From the NCBI RefSeq assembly GCF_025574485.1, contig NZ_JAOBPO010000004.1:124001-188000 (forward strand): a stretch of DNA of 64,000 nucleotides, read 5' to 3'. The DNA comes from Kordiimonas aquimaris (GTDB lineage: Bacteria; Pseudomonadota; Alphaproteobacteria; Sphingomonadales; Kordiimonadaceae). The translations under genes and the position numbers were made by a program. Numbering within the stretch: position 1 is the stretch's first letter; each line of letters begins with the position of its first letter. The notes beneath the pieces are model-generated. The model did no database searches, was not told where the DNA came from, and saw nothing but the letters and a program-made list of their open reading frames with translations. Shown piece by piece: positions 1 through 9,000 of this stretch.

Positions 1-564
1 CTTTGTGAGAATAGGGGTGGCGGCTGTGCCGTCCACAAGAAGAAGGGCACCTACTGATTTTGCACACTTGGATGCAAATACAATATCGGTTGTTTTTAAC
101 CATGGATTTGACGGTGTTTCGATGAGAACTAAAGCGGGCTTGTAGTTTTCACAGGCGTTTTTGAGTTGGCTATTGTCAGGCGTATCCAATTCGTGAAGCT
201 CAATTTCACGGCGCGCGCAGAAAGCTTGAATCCATTTAAGAGTACCCCAATAGATATTTGTTTGCACAACAACGCATGACTTATTGGGTATTGTTCTGAA
301 AACTGCGGCAGTGGCAGCCATGCCGGATGGAAAGAGCAGGCTTTCTTTTGCGTTTTCAAGTTTTGCAAGAATGGTTTCCGCCAGTCGGATGTTGTCTCGG
401 TCGTCTCGCCCATAAGCATTATCTGGATTTATCAGCGCATATTCGCTGTTGCGTGCATATGTGGTGGATAGCTGAATAGATGGAACGACACCGCCAGATG
501 TTTGATCAATAGCACCTGCCGCTCGTGCTGCAATAGTAGCTGGTTTAAGTGTTTTTTTTGTCAT
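1..564 (-). CDS. Cys/Met-metabolism PLP-dependent enzyme, C-terminus outside window
   Basis: Reading leftward from the ATG at 564 the frame stays open to the window edge, giving 188 N-terminal residues. The N-terminus contains TYARNSEY and the YGRDD stretch typical of trans-sulfuration enzymes; LLFPSGMAA is the phosphate-binding SGMAA segment and LLLVDGTAATP matches the VDNTFATP segment whose Asp binds the pyridine nitrogen. The catalytic Lys (SxTK motif) lies beyond the edge. The family includes cystathionine gamma-synthase, cystathionine gamma-lyase and methionine gamma-lyase, and the fragment does not separate them. It starts 22 nt after the stop of the amidohydrolase gene on the same strand, so the two are probably co-transcribed. 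The family is certain; the substrate is not. Confidence 0.88.
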   Translation of the reverse strand, partial: MTKKTLKPATIAARAAGAIDQTSGGVVPSIQLSTTYARNSEYALINPDNAYGRDDRDNIRLAETILAKLENAKESLLFPSGMAATAAVFRTIPNKSCVVVQTNIYWGTLKWIQAFCARREIELHELDTPDNSQLKNACENYKPALVLIETPSNPWLKTTDIVFASKCAKSVGALLLVDGTAATPILTK

Positions 565-586
565 AGTTATCTCAGTTTGTTGTTGG

Positions 587-1816
587 TTATTTAGTCCAGC
601 GAATTTCACCATTAATCATTACAACATCCACATTATTGAGCGCTTCAATGTCTTGATGAGGGTTGCCTTTGATGGCTATTAAATCAGCCAAGTAACCAGG
701 GGCGATTGTACCAATCTGATCGCCCATGTTGAGCGAAGTGGCGGCTAATGAGGTTGCAGACACGAGAGCATCCATTGCAGGCTGCCCGCCAACATTAACG
801 CGGTAAATCAGCTCTTCCATATTGCGGCCATGTGCCCCAGCTACTGCATCTGTTCCAAACAAGATATTCAAGTTTGGTACTGTAAGTGCAGCTTTGAATG
901 CTTCTAATGATTTGGGAATAGCCGCTTGCAAACCTTCAAAGCCAGCCTCATTAAAATTGCCAATGCCTGAGTAACGGTCTTGATTGTCGAAGTAATTTTG
1001 GAAAATCAGATGTGTATGCGGCGCATAGTAGGTACCGTTCTCTGCAAGGCTAACCAAAGTTTTTCGGTCAAGTAGGGCGCCGTGTTCGACAGCATTGCAT
1101 CCTGCTCTGCTGGCTCGCAGCGCCGCTTCAGGGCCGTGAGCATGAACGACAGCACGCAACCCTTGTTGCTTGGCTTCGCCGCAAGCTGCATCAAGTTGTT
1201 CTTGTGATAAGTTTGGTGCGCCACCTGTGCGAATGCTCTCGGAGCCAAATATTTTGATTACGTCAGCACCTTCGGCTTTTAATTCGCGTACCCTCTCGCG
1301 CATGGCATCAGGGTCTCCAGTGCGCTCGAACAGTGCGCCCATTGAGGTGAGTACACGCGGTCCTGGCACTAAGCCGCGGTTAAGCATGTCACGTACCGGA
1401 CCGTCTTCGGGGCCACCCAGTGATTGTACAGTTGTTACGCCTGCTTTCATCATGCTGTATGCGTTTTCAGTTGCATAAAGAACATGATCTTTCGGTTTTG
1501 CATCAATGTCCCAGCGGCCATCAGGGCCAAAGTGCCAACCAAGATGGACATGCGTATCAATAATGCCTGGCATTACAGTATACTCAGACCAATCCAGAAC
1601 ACGACTACCTTCGCCTTTGCCTGCTTCAACTATGTCAATAATCTTGCCATCGCGTACGATGATGTCACGCGCCGCCACCGACTGACCAAGACCATCTAGT
1701 ATAAGCCCGGCTTTGATAACTATGGTTTCAGCGGTATTATTCTGCGCCTGTAATCCTATTGATCCTGCTATTATTGTAACTACAGCAATAATAACCTTGA
1801 ACGTGAAGCCAGCCAT
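587..1816 (-). CDS. Exported metal-dependent amidohydrolase (imidazolonepropionase/Xaa-Pro dipeptidase-like)
   Basis: This is a 409-residue protein of the amidohydrolase superfamily. I chose the ATG at 1816 because AAGGGG sits 7 nt upstream and it begins a clean signal peptide (MAGFTFKVIIAVVTIIAG, cleavage near LQAQ); a longer frame to 1861 has no ribosome site. Metal-site motifs are HVH in DTHVHLGWH, a possible carboxylated Lys in VIKIFGSE, VVHAHG, AVEHG and the Asp of FGTDAVAG. Close relatives act on Xaa-Pro or other dipeptides and carbamoylated or N-acyl amino acids, in the periplasm. Its neighbours (PLP sulfur amino acid enzyme, ornithine-cyclodeaminase relative, POT transporter) fit peptide and amino acid use. 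The exact substrate cannot be read from the sequence. Confidence 0.85.
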   Translation of the reverse strand: MAGFTFKVIIAVVTIIAGSIGLQAQNNTAETIVIKAGLILDGLGQSVAARDIIVRDGKIIDIVEAGKGEGSRVLDWSEYTVMPGIIDTHVHLGWHFGPDGRWDIDAKPKDHVLYATENAYSMMKAGVTTVQSLGGPEDGPVRDMLNRGLVPGPRVLTSMGALFERTGDPDAMRERVRELKAEGADVIKIFGSESIRTGGAPNLSQEQLDAACGEAKQQGLRAVVHAHGPEAALRASRAGCNAVEHGALLDRKTLVSLAENGTYYAPHTHLIFQNYFDNQDRYSGIGNFNEAGFEGLQAAIPKSLEAFKAALTVPNLNILFGTDAVAGAHGRNMEELIYRVNVGGQPAMDALVSATSLAATSLNMGDQIGTIAPGYLADLIAIKGNPHQDIEALNNVDVVMINGEIRWTK

Positions 1817-1943
1817 GGCAAATCCCCTTTGTGCGTCAAACCCATACCAACAGTAACGCAATCACTCAGAATCCCAAACCGTTTCATAGTAGTGTTTTTT
1901 GTTTGCAATGCGCTACATTGAGGTTCTTATCGAAGGAGGCCTG

Positions 1944-2930
1944 ATGTCTGATTTGCTGATTATAGATGCGCCTAGTGTGCGTAAGCTTTTGACCATGCCG
2001 CTTTGTATGGATGCAATGAAAGCTGCTGCCGTCGCTGTTACGCGTAAAGCAGTTACGGTACCGCTACGCCGATCCGTGTCGTTGCATGATGGTTCAGGTA
2101 GTCTCTTGCTTATGCCGGGCTCTAGTCTTGGGCCGGATACATATGGAGCAAAACTGATTAGCCTGCACGCTGCAAACGTAGATAGAGGCCTGCCTGTTAT
2201 TCAGGGTTTTATCAGCCTTTTTGATCATGGAACAGGTGCGCCGATTGCCATTATTCATGGAGCTGCGCTTACAGCTATACGAACTGCTGCAGCATCAGGC
2301 ATGGCTACACAGTTGTTAGCCCGCAAAGATGTCCAAACGCACGGTATATTTGGTGCCGGTGTTCAAGCCAGTACACATGCCGCAGCTGTTCTAGCTGCTC
2401 GCCCGAATGTTAAAGAGACAATTATTTGGGCACGTAATGAAATGAAAGCTGAGGAACTGGCAAACAAACTATCTGATGAGTTCAATACGTATGTCCGCGC
2501 AACCAACGACAAAAAAGAAGCTGCAAGATGCGATGTTGTGACAACTGTTTCTGGAGCAAGTAGTCCGTTGGTCTTTGGCAAGTGGTTAACGGCTGGAGCA
2601 CACCTGAATATTGTTGGTGCACATACAGCGGACGCACGCGAAGTCGACACACAAACGATCTTAAACAGCGCAGTTTATGTGGAAACTGTCGATACAGCTT
2701 TCAAAGAAGCGGGTGATCTTATAATTCCTGAACAAGAAGGTGTTTTTAGCCGCAACGATATCGCTGGTGAAATCGGCGATGTTTTGCTTGGGAATAAATC
2801 GGGTCGAGAAAGCGATGATCAAATCACCTTATACAAGTCTTTGGGCAATGCAGCCCAGGATATACATGCAGGCTGGGCTGTATACCGGGAAGCTTTAGAT
2901 AAAAAAATTGGTGTGTCCGTACCTTTTTAA
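1944..2930 (+). CDS. Ornithine cyclodeaminase/mu-crystallin family protein
   Basis: The 328-residue protein starts at the ATG at 1944, preceded by AAGGAGG at 1933-1939; a longer frame from 1899 lacks such a site. The family has an NAD(P)-binding Rossmann domain, seen here as GIFGAGVQASTH (residues about 134-145), and substrate-binding Lys and Arg in the N-terminal part (YGAKLISLH near residue 70, TAIRTAAASG near 113). Members include ornithine cyclodeaminase, ketimine reductases, alanine dehydrogenase and tauropine-type enzymes. It is divergent from the amidohydrolase at 587-1816 with about 127 bp between the starts, and the POT transporter follows. A role in amino acid or ketimine metabolism is likely; the particular reaction is unassigned. 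Confidence 0.88.
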   Translation: MSDLLIIDAPSVRKLLTMPLCMDAMKAAAVAVTRKAVTVPLRRSVSLHDGSGSLLLMPGSSLGPDTYGAKLISLHAANVDRGLPVIQGFISLFDHGTGAPIAIIHGAALTAIRTAAASGMATQLLARKDVQTHGIFGAGVQASTHAAAVLAARPNVKETIIWARNEMKAEELANKLSDEFNTYVRATNDKKEAARCDVVTTVSGASSPLVFGKWLTAGAHLNIVGAHTADAREVDTQTILNSAVYVETVDTAFKEAGDLIIPEQEGVFSRNDIAGEIGDVLLGNKSGRESDDQITLYKSLGNAAQDIHAGWAVYREALDKKIGVSVPF

Positions 2931-3072
2931 ATTATTGCTGAAGCGTGAGATTATATGCGCATCAATCGCAGCATACAAACGCTTGAGCTCAATGTTCTTT
3001 GACTTTGCTGGTTTAGAACGGTTTCTATCATCACAGATAGGAATACATATATCACTATTGTAAAGAGCGGTT

Positions 3073-4608
3073 ATGAGCGAACAAAACATTGATATTAAAT
3101 CCACCAGCGTTAAGGACGTTGAGCAACTTGGTACTTTTGCTGCCTTAGCCAGTCTTTCCTATGTGTTCTGGATATGCGGCGGTATGGAGATGATCGAGCG
3201 GCTCGCCTTTTATGGTGTTCGTACTGTGGCTGGCCTTTATGGTCGGGACTCTATCGCAGAAGGAGGCTTGGGTCTGGGTGGTGCCGAGCTTGGCATAATA
3301 TTCAGCATTTGGGCGATGGTGCAAGCATGGGTGCCGGTTTTAACAGGTGGTTTGTCCGATCGGTATGGCTACAAGGAAACCATCTTTGCTTCTACCGTGT
3401 TTAAGATACTTGGCTATCTTATTATGGCTTGGTTTGCCTCCTTTTGGGGCTTTCTTATCGGCGCTGTGGTGTTGGCTTTTGGCACAGGTATTTTTAAGCC
3501 GGGTCTTCAGGGAACAATCGTTAAGGCCAGTAATCGCCGTAATAGCTCTGTTGCTTGGGGTGTCTTTTATCAAACCGTCAACATTGGCGGTTTTCTAGGG
3601 CCAATTGTTGCGGGATACATGAGGCAGCTTGCATGGGAGAATGTTTTTTATGCCTGTGCGGCCATAATATCGATCAACTTTTTGTTGCTTGCAACGTACC
3701 GCGAACCAGACAAACAAGCGCGTCTTGATCACCGCGAGCGCGTGAAAAATGGCGAGATTACCGAGGCGCCATTATGGCGAGAAGCTTTGAGCGAACTTAA
3801 GCAACCTTTGCTGATCTGGTACATGGTTTTATTCTCGGGTTGGTGGTTTATGTTTTATCTATACTGGGACGTAGGGCCGCTTTATTTTGATGATTGGGTC
3901 AATACTAAAACCCTTGTTTCCTCTATATGGGGAAGCTCTGAACCATCAGCACTTGCGAAACGTTTCTGGGTTATGGACGATACAGGCACCTATATTTTGC
4001 CTGAAGGCCTGATTAATGTGAACGCACTTTTGATTATGGTTTTTTGCTTTTTGATTGCTGGATTTAGTGCGCGGCTTAGGGCTGCGAATTCGATGGCAAT
4101 AGGTACTTTTCTGGCTGCAGGTGCGTTTATCATTATTGGCGGAACGAATGCTGCCTGGATAACTGTTGCTGCTATTGCAGTTTTCTCTGTTGGTGAGATG
4201 CTGTCCAGTCCGAAGTTGCTGGAATATATGGGCAATATCGCACCGCCTGACAAGAAGGCAATGTATCTTGGTTTTACACAGTTGCCTGTTGGACTGGGGT
4301 GGACACTTGAGGGATTTGTCGGCCAATATTTTTACGGTGAGTATGCTTCTAAGGACCAAGTCGCACGCTTGGCTCTGGCCGAAAAAGGTTGGACACAAGA
4401 GGCTGTGAATGCAGTGCCCGCTGATGAAGCTTTTGGTGCGCTTGTCAAGATTACAGGTACAAGTGCAGATGTTTTAACACAGCAATTATATACTGCGCAT
4501 AATGTTGGCGTGCTGTTTCATTTTATGGCGATTGTCGGGATTGTTGCAGGTGTTGGTCTGTATATATACGGGCGCTGGACATATCAATTAGTGACCGATA
4601 AACCTTAA
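3073..4608 (+). CDS. POT/PTR-family proton-dependent oligopeptide transporter
   Basis: A 511-residue multi-spanning inner membrane protein of the major facilitator superfamily. EMIERLAFYG near residues 38-47 corresponds to the ExxER(F/x)xYYG signature of helix 1 in POT transporters, which couples proton and peptide movement. GGLSDRYGYKE is the loop 2-3 MFS motif and GTGIFKPGLQGTI matches the helix 4 region of POTs (FGTGxxKP). The long central hydrophilic stretch (about residues 215-315) with extra sequence is common in proteobacterial members. Such proteins import di- and tripeptides with protons. The gene follows the ornithine-cyclodeaminase relative by 142 bp and ends 6 bp from the convergent glycosyltransferase gene. 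The ribosome site (AAGAGCGG) is moderate. Confidence 0.87.
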   Translation: MSEQNIDIKSTSVKDVEQLGTFAALASLSYVFWICGGMEMIERLAFYGVRTVAGLYGRDSIAEGGLGLGGAELGIIFSIWAMVQAWVPVLTGGLSDRYGYKETIFASTVFKILGYLIMAWFASFWGFLIGAVVLAFGTGIFKPGLQGTIVKASNRRNSSVAWGVFYQTVNIGGFLGPIVAGYMRQLAWENVFYACAAIISINFLLLATYREPDKQARLDHRERVKNGEITEAPLWREALSELKQPLLIWYMVLFSGWWFMFYLYWDVGPLYFDDWVNTKTLVSSIWGSSEPSALAKRFWVMDDTGTYILPEGLINVNALLIMVFCFLIAGFSARLRAANSMAIGTFLAAGAFIIIGGTNAAWITVAAIAVFSVGEMLSSPKLLEYMGNIAPPDKKAMYLGFTQLPVGLGWTLEGFVGQYFYGEYASKDQVARLALAEKGWTQEAVNAVPADEAFGALVKITGTSADVLTQQLYTAHNVGVLFHFMAIVGIVAGVGLYIYGRWTYQLVTDKP

Positions 4609-4614
4609 GGTTGG

Positions 4615-5832
4615 TTATCCAATATTGTTTAGAACAGTCATGAACTCATCAGATTTTGACTGCCAGCCTTGTGTTTGCGCATGGGAGAGTGCGTTCTTGC
4701 TCATGGTCTTGAGTAGAGCTTCGTCAGATAGGAGCCTGATTAAAGCGTCTGCGATGTCTGCTGGATTGTTGCCGTCCACGAGAAGGCCGGTGACACCGTC
4801 TTGAATAGCATCTGGCACGCCGCCTGCGTCACCACCGATGGATGGTGTTCCAACTGCGGCGGCCTCTAAGAACACAAGGCCAAAGCCTTCGGTGTCACCA
4901 TCTGGCATTGTTCTGTTTGGGGATGCGAACACATCAGCATGTCGGTAAAATTCAGGTAAGTCGCCTGAAGCAACGCGGCCTAGCATTTTGATACTGTGGT
5001 GTAACTCCAACTGACCAATTCTGTCTTCCAATGCTTCACGCATGGGACCATCACCGCCGATGCATAATGTGACATCGGGGCATTCTTTTTTAATAATCGG
5101 CCATGCTTCAACAAGTTTATCGAAACCCTTACGTGCAACAAGACGTCCGCAAGAAAAGACAAAGCGCCCAGCAGGTATGGTTGCAGGTTTTTCGTGTGCT
5201 TGTTGAGCTTGATACTTGAACATTTCCAAGTCAACACCGTTAGTGATGCAACTGATTTTGCCTCTGTCAATACCGTAAAGATTGATTACGGCATTGGCTG
5301 TAAAGCTACTCACCACAACAGTTGCATCTGCAGCCATAAATGCCTGTTTGCGTGCACGGTCGGCTGTTGCAGAGTGGGTTTTTTGGGTTACTTCTTCCCC
5401 GTGTACATAAAGTACAGATTTTAAGGCCGGATGTTTTTTGATGCGGCTTGCCAACCAACCAAGTGCATCAAGTGCGCCGATGCATATATGAGTGATGCCT
5501 TCCTGCGCAGCTATGTCCTGAATTCTTTGCCAGACTTTTCGCTGTATGCTCGTTGCTATAAGCTTGTTTCTGATGCGGGCGGGGATTGAAACATGCCCTG
5601 ATGTCAGATTTGGCCTCAATCTTGGCAATCTGCGAACAGTGTAAGGCGCGCCTGCATCAAACTGACGCCACGCCTCAACTTCCTCGCCAGACGTATAATC
5701 GATGTACGCAGTTAAAACCTGAATTTGCTGTGGTTCACACGTAGCTAATGCGTCGTAAACGGCTAATGCACCACCGATAAGGGGGCGGTAGTGCGGGCAA
5801 ACAAACAAGCATTTTGTCTCTGCATCGGTCAC
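4615..5832 (-). CDS. GT4-family glycosyltransferase
   Basis: A cytoplasmic or membrane-associated GT-B glycosyltransferase of about 405 residues. The N-terminal domain begins CLFVCPHYRPLIGGA, the usual acceptor-side glycine-rich loop. The C-terminal donor domain shows FVFSCGRLVARKGFDKLVEA, GGDGPMRE, and the EGFGLVFLEAAAVGTPSIGG segment with the E-x7-E motif characteristic of GT4 retaining enzymes. I prefer the GTG at 5832, preceded by GGGGGA 6 nt upstream, over the ATG at 5871, which has no ribosome site. It stands alone, convergent with the POT gene and divergent from the histidine kinase. The sugar donor and acceptor (exopolysaccharide, LPS or glycolipid) cannot be inferred from this context. 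Confidence 0.88.
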   Translation of the reverse strand: MTDAETKCLFVCPHYRPLIGGALAVYDALATCEPQQIQVLTAYIDYTSGEEVEAWRQFDAGAPYTVRRLPRLRPNLTSGHVSIPARIRNKLIATSIQRKVWQRIQDIAAQEGITHICIGALDALGWLASRIKKHPALKSVLYVHGEEVTQKTHSATADRARKQAFMAADATVVVSSFTANAVINLYGIDRGKISCITNGVDLEMFKYQAQQAHEKPATIPAGRFVFSCGRLVARKGFDKLVEAWPIIKKECPDVTLCIGGDGPMREALEDRIGQLELHHSIKMLGRVASGDLPEFYRHADVFASPNRTMPDGDTEGFGLVFLEAAAVGTPSIGGDAGGVPDAIQDGVTGLLVDGNNPADIADALIRLLSDEALLKTMSKNALSHAQTQGWQSKSDEFMTVLNNIG

Positions 5833-6023
5833 GTTTGTCCCCCGTTTATTGTTCGAATAGTTACTTAACATGTCATTTTGATATGTATTGCAAGGTAATT
5901 TAACCGGTTATGGTCTGAAATCAGCTATTTATCTTCATATGCCTACTGTTCGTTGTTTTTAATGTTTAGCATGTTGATGATGGTTTAAAGTTTGCGTGTA
6001 GCGAAGTCTAAAAGGTGATTGGT

Positions 6024-7142
6024 ATGTCGAAAGAAAGTGATGCTTTAACTGATGAGATAATATCGGCAGACGTGAACGTTGCCCCACGCTATTTTACCAA
6101 AGCACGCTTTAGCGTTTTGATACCAGTGTGGTTGCTTGTTTTCTTTGGGATAAATGTTTTTTACAAAACCAAGCTTGTCCTTCGAACTGATTATGATTGG
6201 ACCATAGTTTTCGATTTTTTTGGTGCGGATGGTATGTTGGGCCTTGCCATTGCGACCACATTGATCATATCGCATGAACTATCGACCGCTGTACTTCACA
6301 AGATAGTCGGAAGCCTGAGTAACCCATTTTCTCCAAGAGTACTGGCTATCATTCAATATTGTTTTTCTGTGCTTGTTGGAATTCTAGGTGTTTTTGGTAC
6401 GTTGCAACTGTGGTTTCGTGGTTTGTATGGTATGGAGCCAGATACGGGTTTTATGATAGACATGGCCGTTATTGCAACGGGTCTGCCGCTGATCATTATC
6501 GGTGTGCTTGATAGTTTTCATTATCATGGTGCGTGGCAAAAAGAACGTTTGCAACATGAAGAAAGCGCCCGGCATGCTTTGGCAGCCGAACTGGAGGCGC
6601 TGCGTACTCATATCAACCCGCATTTTTTGTTTAATAGTTTTGCAACGCTATCTCAATTTATCAAAGATGATGCGGAAAGTGCGGTTGAGTTTGTTGACGA
6701 CCTTTCGGATGTTTACCGCTATGTGTTACAAAACCGTGAAGAAGAAACGGTGGTATTGGCGGATGAATTGAAGGCGGTTGAAGCGCTGGTGAGAGTGCAA
6801 AAAGCGCGTGTGCCAGGCGGTCTTGTGCTGGATATGGCGATTGATGAAAGAGCACGCCGTGCAAGGATACCAACACTCGCTATATACACATTGATGGAAA
6901 ATGCGTTGAAACATAACATCGTTGCGCCGCAACAACCTTTAACGGTGCGTATAAACATTGATGATGACGGTCACCTTGTTGTTGAAAACAATTTGCAGCC
7001 ACGCCGCACGCGAGCATCGCTTGGCAGCGGCCTTGATAACCTGGATCGGCGTTTCAGGCTGATGTCAGACAAAGGGTTGGAGATAATAAAAAATGATAAA
7101 TTCTTCACTGTAAAAACACCGTTGCTTGGATACTCATCGTGA
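6024..7142 (+). CDS. LytS-like membrane sensor histidine kinase (His_kinase family)
   Basis: A 372-residue kinase. The ATG at 6024 is preceded by AAAGGTGA with 5-nt spacing; a GTG at 6015 lies inside that site and is unlikely. Four hydrophobic segments lie near residues 29-46, 68-85, 108-128 and 145-163, with no large periplasmic sensor domain. The phosphoacceptor box reads THINPHFLFNSF with His200. The ATPase part has LMENALKHN (N box) and GSGLDNLDRRF (G box). This architecture is that of kinases paired with LytTR regulators (AlgZ/LytS/YehU type). Its stop overlaps the start of the response regulator gene, so the two form a classic translationally coupled pair. The signal is unknown. Confidence 0.92.
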   Translation: MSKESDALTDEIISADVNVAPRYFTKARFSVLIPVWLLVFFGINVFYKTKLVLRTDYDWTIVFDFFGADGMLGLAIATTLIISHELSTAVLHKIVGSLSNPFSPRVLAIIQYCFSVLVGILGVFGTLQLWFRGLYGMEPDTGFMIDMAVIATGLPLIIIGVLDSFHYHGAWQKERLQHEESARHALAAELEALRTHINPHFLFNSFATLSQFIKDDAESAVEFVDDLSDVYRYVLQNREEETVVLADELKAVEALVRVQKARVPGGLVLDMAIDERARRARIPTLAIYTLMENALKHNIVAPQQPLTVRINIDDDGHLVVENNLQPRRTRASLGSGLDNLDRRFRLMSDKGLEIIKNDKFFTVKTPLLGYSS

Positions 7143-7876
7143 GAATTCTCGTTGTAGAAGACGAACCTGCCGCTGCTGCAAGACTTGGCGGTTTGATCAA
7201 GGATGAACGCTCTGGCGCTAAAATTGTGCGCACTGAAGCAACCGCTCATGGTGCGGCGAATTTTTTACTTAAGGAAGATGTGGACCTTATTTTTCTGGAT
7301 GTTCAGCTGGCGGATGGCTTGTGCTTTGATATTTTTGAAGCTGTTGAACCTAACTGTCCGGTGATTTTCTGCACAGCATATGATGATTACGCCATCCAGG
7401 CATTTAAAGCGAATGGCATTGAGTATCTTCTAAAACCAATACGTGCAGAAGACATAGCGCGCGCGTTTGCAAGGTATGACAGTTTAGCAGCCCAGTTCAT
7501 AAGCGAGACAAAGCAATTAAGCGATATTGATTATGATGCAGGGTTTAAGAAAAGATTTCTGATACGTGCTGGAGATAGACTTCTGGGTGTTAATGTCGCG
7601 GATATCGCGTTTTTACAATCACTAGACCGCAACGTAATTGTTATGACTCGATCAGGAAAAGACTATTATATTGACGGTACACTCACTGCACATGAAAGCA
7701 AGTTGGATCCGGATGTCTTTTTTCGGGTTAATCGTCAAAGGATAGTTGCCTTTGATGCGATTGAAGATATTCGTATTGAAGACGGTAAATATCAACTCAA
7801 GATTGAGGCAGAACCATCACCTGTTCGGGTCAGCCGTGAAAAAATGGCGTCTTTCCGAAAATGGTTGGATCGTTAG
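7139..7876 (+). CDS. LytTR-family response regulator
   Basis: A 245-residue DNA-binding response regulator starting at a GTG that overlaps the kinase stop by 4 nt. The receiver domain (residues 1-115) has acidic residues in VEDEP, the phosphorylation site Asp54 in LIFLDVQLADG, and the conserved Lys in YLLKPIRAED. The C-terminal LytTR domain (about 135-245) contains the typical segments DIAFLQSLDRNV, VNRQRIVAFDAIEDI and VRVSREKMASFRKWL. It would be phosphorylated by the upstream kinase and bind direct-repeat sites. The genes immediately downstream (two exported beta-propeller proteins) are candidate targets by position only; I could not recognise a direct repeat in front of them. Confidence 0.93.
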   Translation: MRILVVEDEPAAAARLGGLIKDERSGAKIVRTEATAHGAANFLLKEDVDLIFLDVQLADGLCFDIFEAVEPNCPVIFCTAYDDYAIQAFKANGIEYLLKPIRAEDIARAFARYDSLAAQFISETKQLSDIDYDAGFKKRFLIRAGDRLLGVNVADIAFLQSLDRNVIVMTRSGKDYYIDGTLTAHESKLDPDVFFRVNRQRIVAFDAIEDIRIEDGKYQLKIEAEPSPVRVSREKMASFRKWLDR

Positions 7877-8007
7877 ATACCTGTCAGGTTTGTTTTTCGA
7901 CAGTTTATACCAGTTTTACCCACTTCATCACTTTGTAAATTCATAACTAAAATGACGAATTAGAGTGTGCTCATTGATCCAGTATTGGAGTTTTTGGAGC
8001 ACGTTTA

Positions 8008-9000
8008 ATGCTTAGTTATTTGCTATTTCAATGGGCAAGCTGTCTTCGCAGATTTGCCTTATTACTTACTGTGTTGATTATACCTGCTTCTTTCAGTGTT
8101 GCAGCCGATGATGATTATCTCCGAAGTGACTTTGCACCTAGCTTTTCGCCAGATGGTAATCAAGTTGTGTATTACTCATATCGCGGAAGACCAAGTGATT
8201 TCCCCGATCTTTACATATATGACGTACGGACTGGTGTTGAACGACAACTAACCAACACAGCTGATCAATGGGAAATAGAGCCTGTGTGGTTGCCGGATGG
8301 AGATTTAATCCAGTTTGCTGGTGGCCCCTCTATGGCTGAGTTGTCAACGCAAGTCATTAAACCTGATGGTAATGGACGCCGAAGTGTTTCGTATGGTCGC
8401 GGCGAAGGCCCTGCTTATTGGTCGCCTGACGGTCGTTTTCTAACGATGCGTACCCCTTATGGTGACAATGGTGTCTCTCAACTGATGATTTATGATCCTT
8501 CCACTGAAGCAACGCATACCATTGAAACAGGTCTGCCTGGTCAAAACACTATCCCGAGTTGGTCCCCTGACGGGCAGCATCTTGTTTTTTCACACAAACC
8601 TTTGGGGCAGGAACGCGGTGGCGAATTATACCGCATCAACATTAACGGGGGTGAAGCTGACCGCCTTACCCACAACAATATGGAAGAGTATAAAACGTCC
8701 TGGTCACCAGATGGAAAAGCCATCTTCTTTATGGCGAACGAACATAATGGGCCATCGCATATTTACCGTGTGTCTGCTTTTGGCGGCGCAGCCGTCCGTA
8801 TGACATCAGACAATAATAGCCCCGCGTATTTTCCAGAAGTTTCTGCTGATGGAACGACCGTTTATTTCAGCGGCCTGAATGCAAAAGGGGAAACGCGCAT
8901 CATGGCTTTGCCGGCTAATGCGCGCCAGCAACAGGCATTGGAAATCGAAGATATGGTTGAGCAAAGAAGCATTAATGAGGAGCGTTCGAATGATAGGTAA
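8008..9000 (+). CDS. Exported TolB-like PD40 beta-propeller protein A
   Basis: A 330-residue protein with a long signal peptide (hydrophobic part RFALLLTVLIIPASFSV, cleavage about residue 32). The mature part is a run of PD40/WD40-like blades, each with an SPDG-type turn: FSPDGNQVVYYSY, WSPDGRFLTM, WSPDGQHLVFSH, WSPDGKAIFFMAN, VSADGTTVYFSG. This is the propeller fold of TolB and of the N-terminal part of S9 peptidases; no peptidase or other catalytic domain follows. A GGAG site lies about 10 nt upstream. The coding end overlaps the next gene by 11 bp. The role is probably protein or ligand binding in the periplasm; nothing more precise is visible. Confidence 0.82.
   Translation: MLSYLLFQWASCLRRFALLLTVLIIPASFSVAADDDYLRSDFAPSFSPDGNQVVYYSYRGRPSDFPDLYIYDVRTGVERQLTNTADQWEIEPVWLPDGDLIQFAGGPSMAELSTQVIKPDGNGRRSVSYGRGEGPAYWSPDGRFLTMRTPYGDNGVSQLMIYDPSTEATHTIETGLPGQNTIPSWSPDGQHLVFSHKPLGQERGGELYRININGGEADRLTHNNMEEYKTSWSPDGKAIFFMANEHNGPSHIYRVSAFGGAAVRMTSDNNSPAYFPEVSADGTTVYFSGLNAKGETRIMALPANARQQQALEIEDMVEQRSINEERSNDR

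Noticed and set aside
3885-3900. TTGAT-N6-GTCAA, a one-mismatch copy of the island palindrome.
   Set aside because: It lies in the middle of the POT transporter coding region, far from any promoter, and is expected by chance among one-mismatch matches.
3946-4398. A 150-codon open frame on the minus strand opposite the POT gene.
   Set aside because: The POT protein on the plus strand is clearly real, and the antisense frame has no domain, ribosome site or sensible composition.
7880-7905. Short inverted repeat ACCTG-T-CAGGT with a T-rich tail after the LytTR gene.
   Set aside because: Only 3-4 pairs can form once a minimal loop is allowed, so it is not a convincing terminator.
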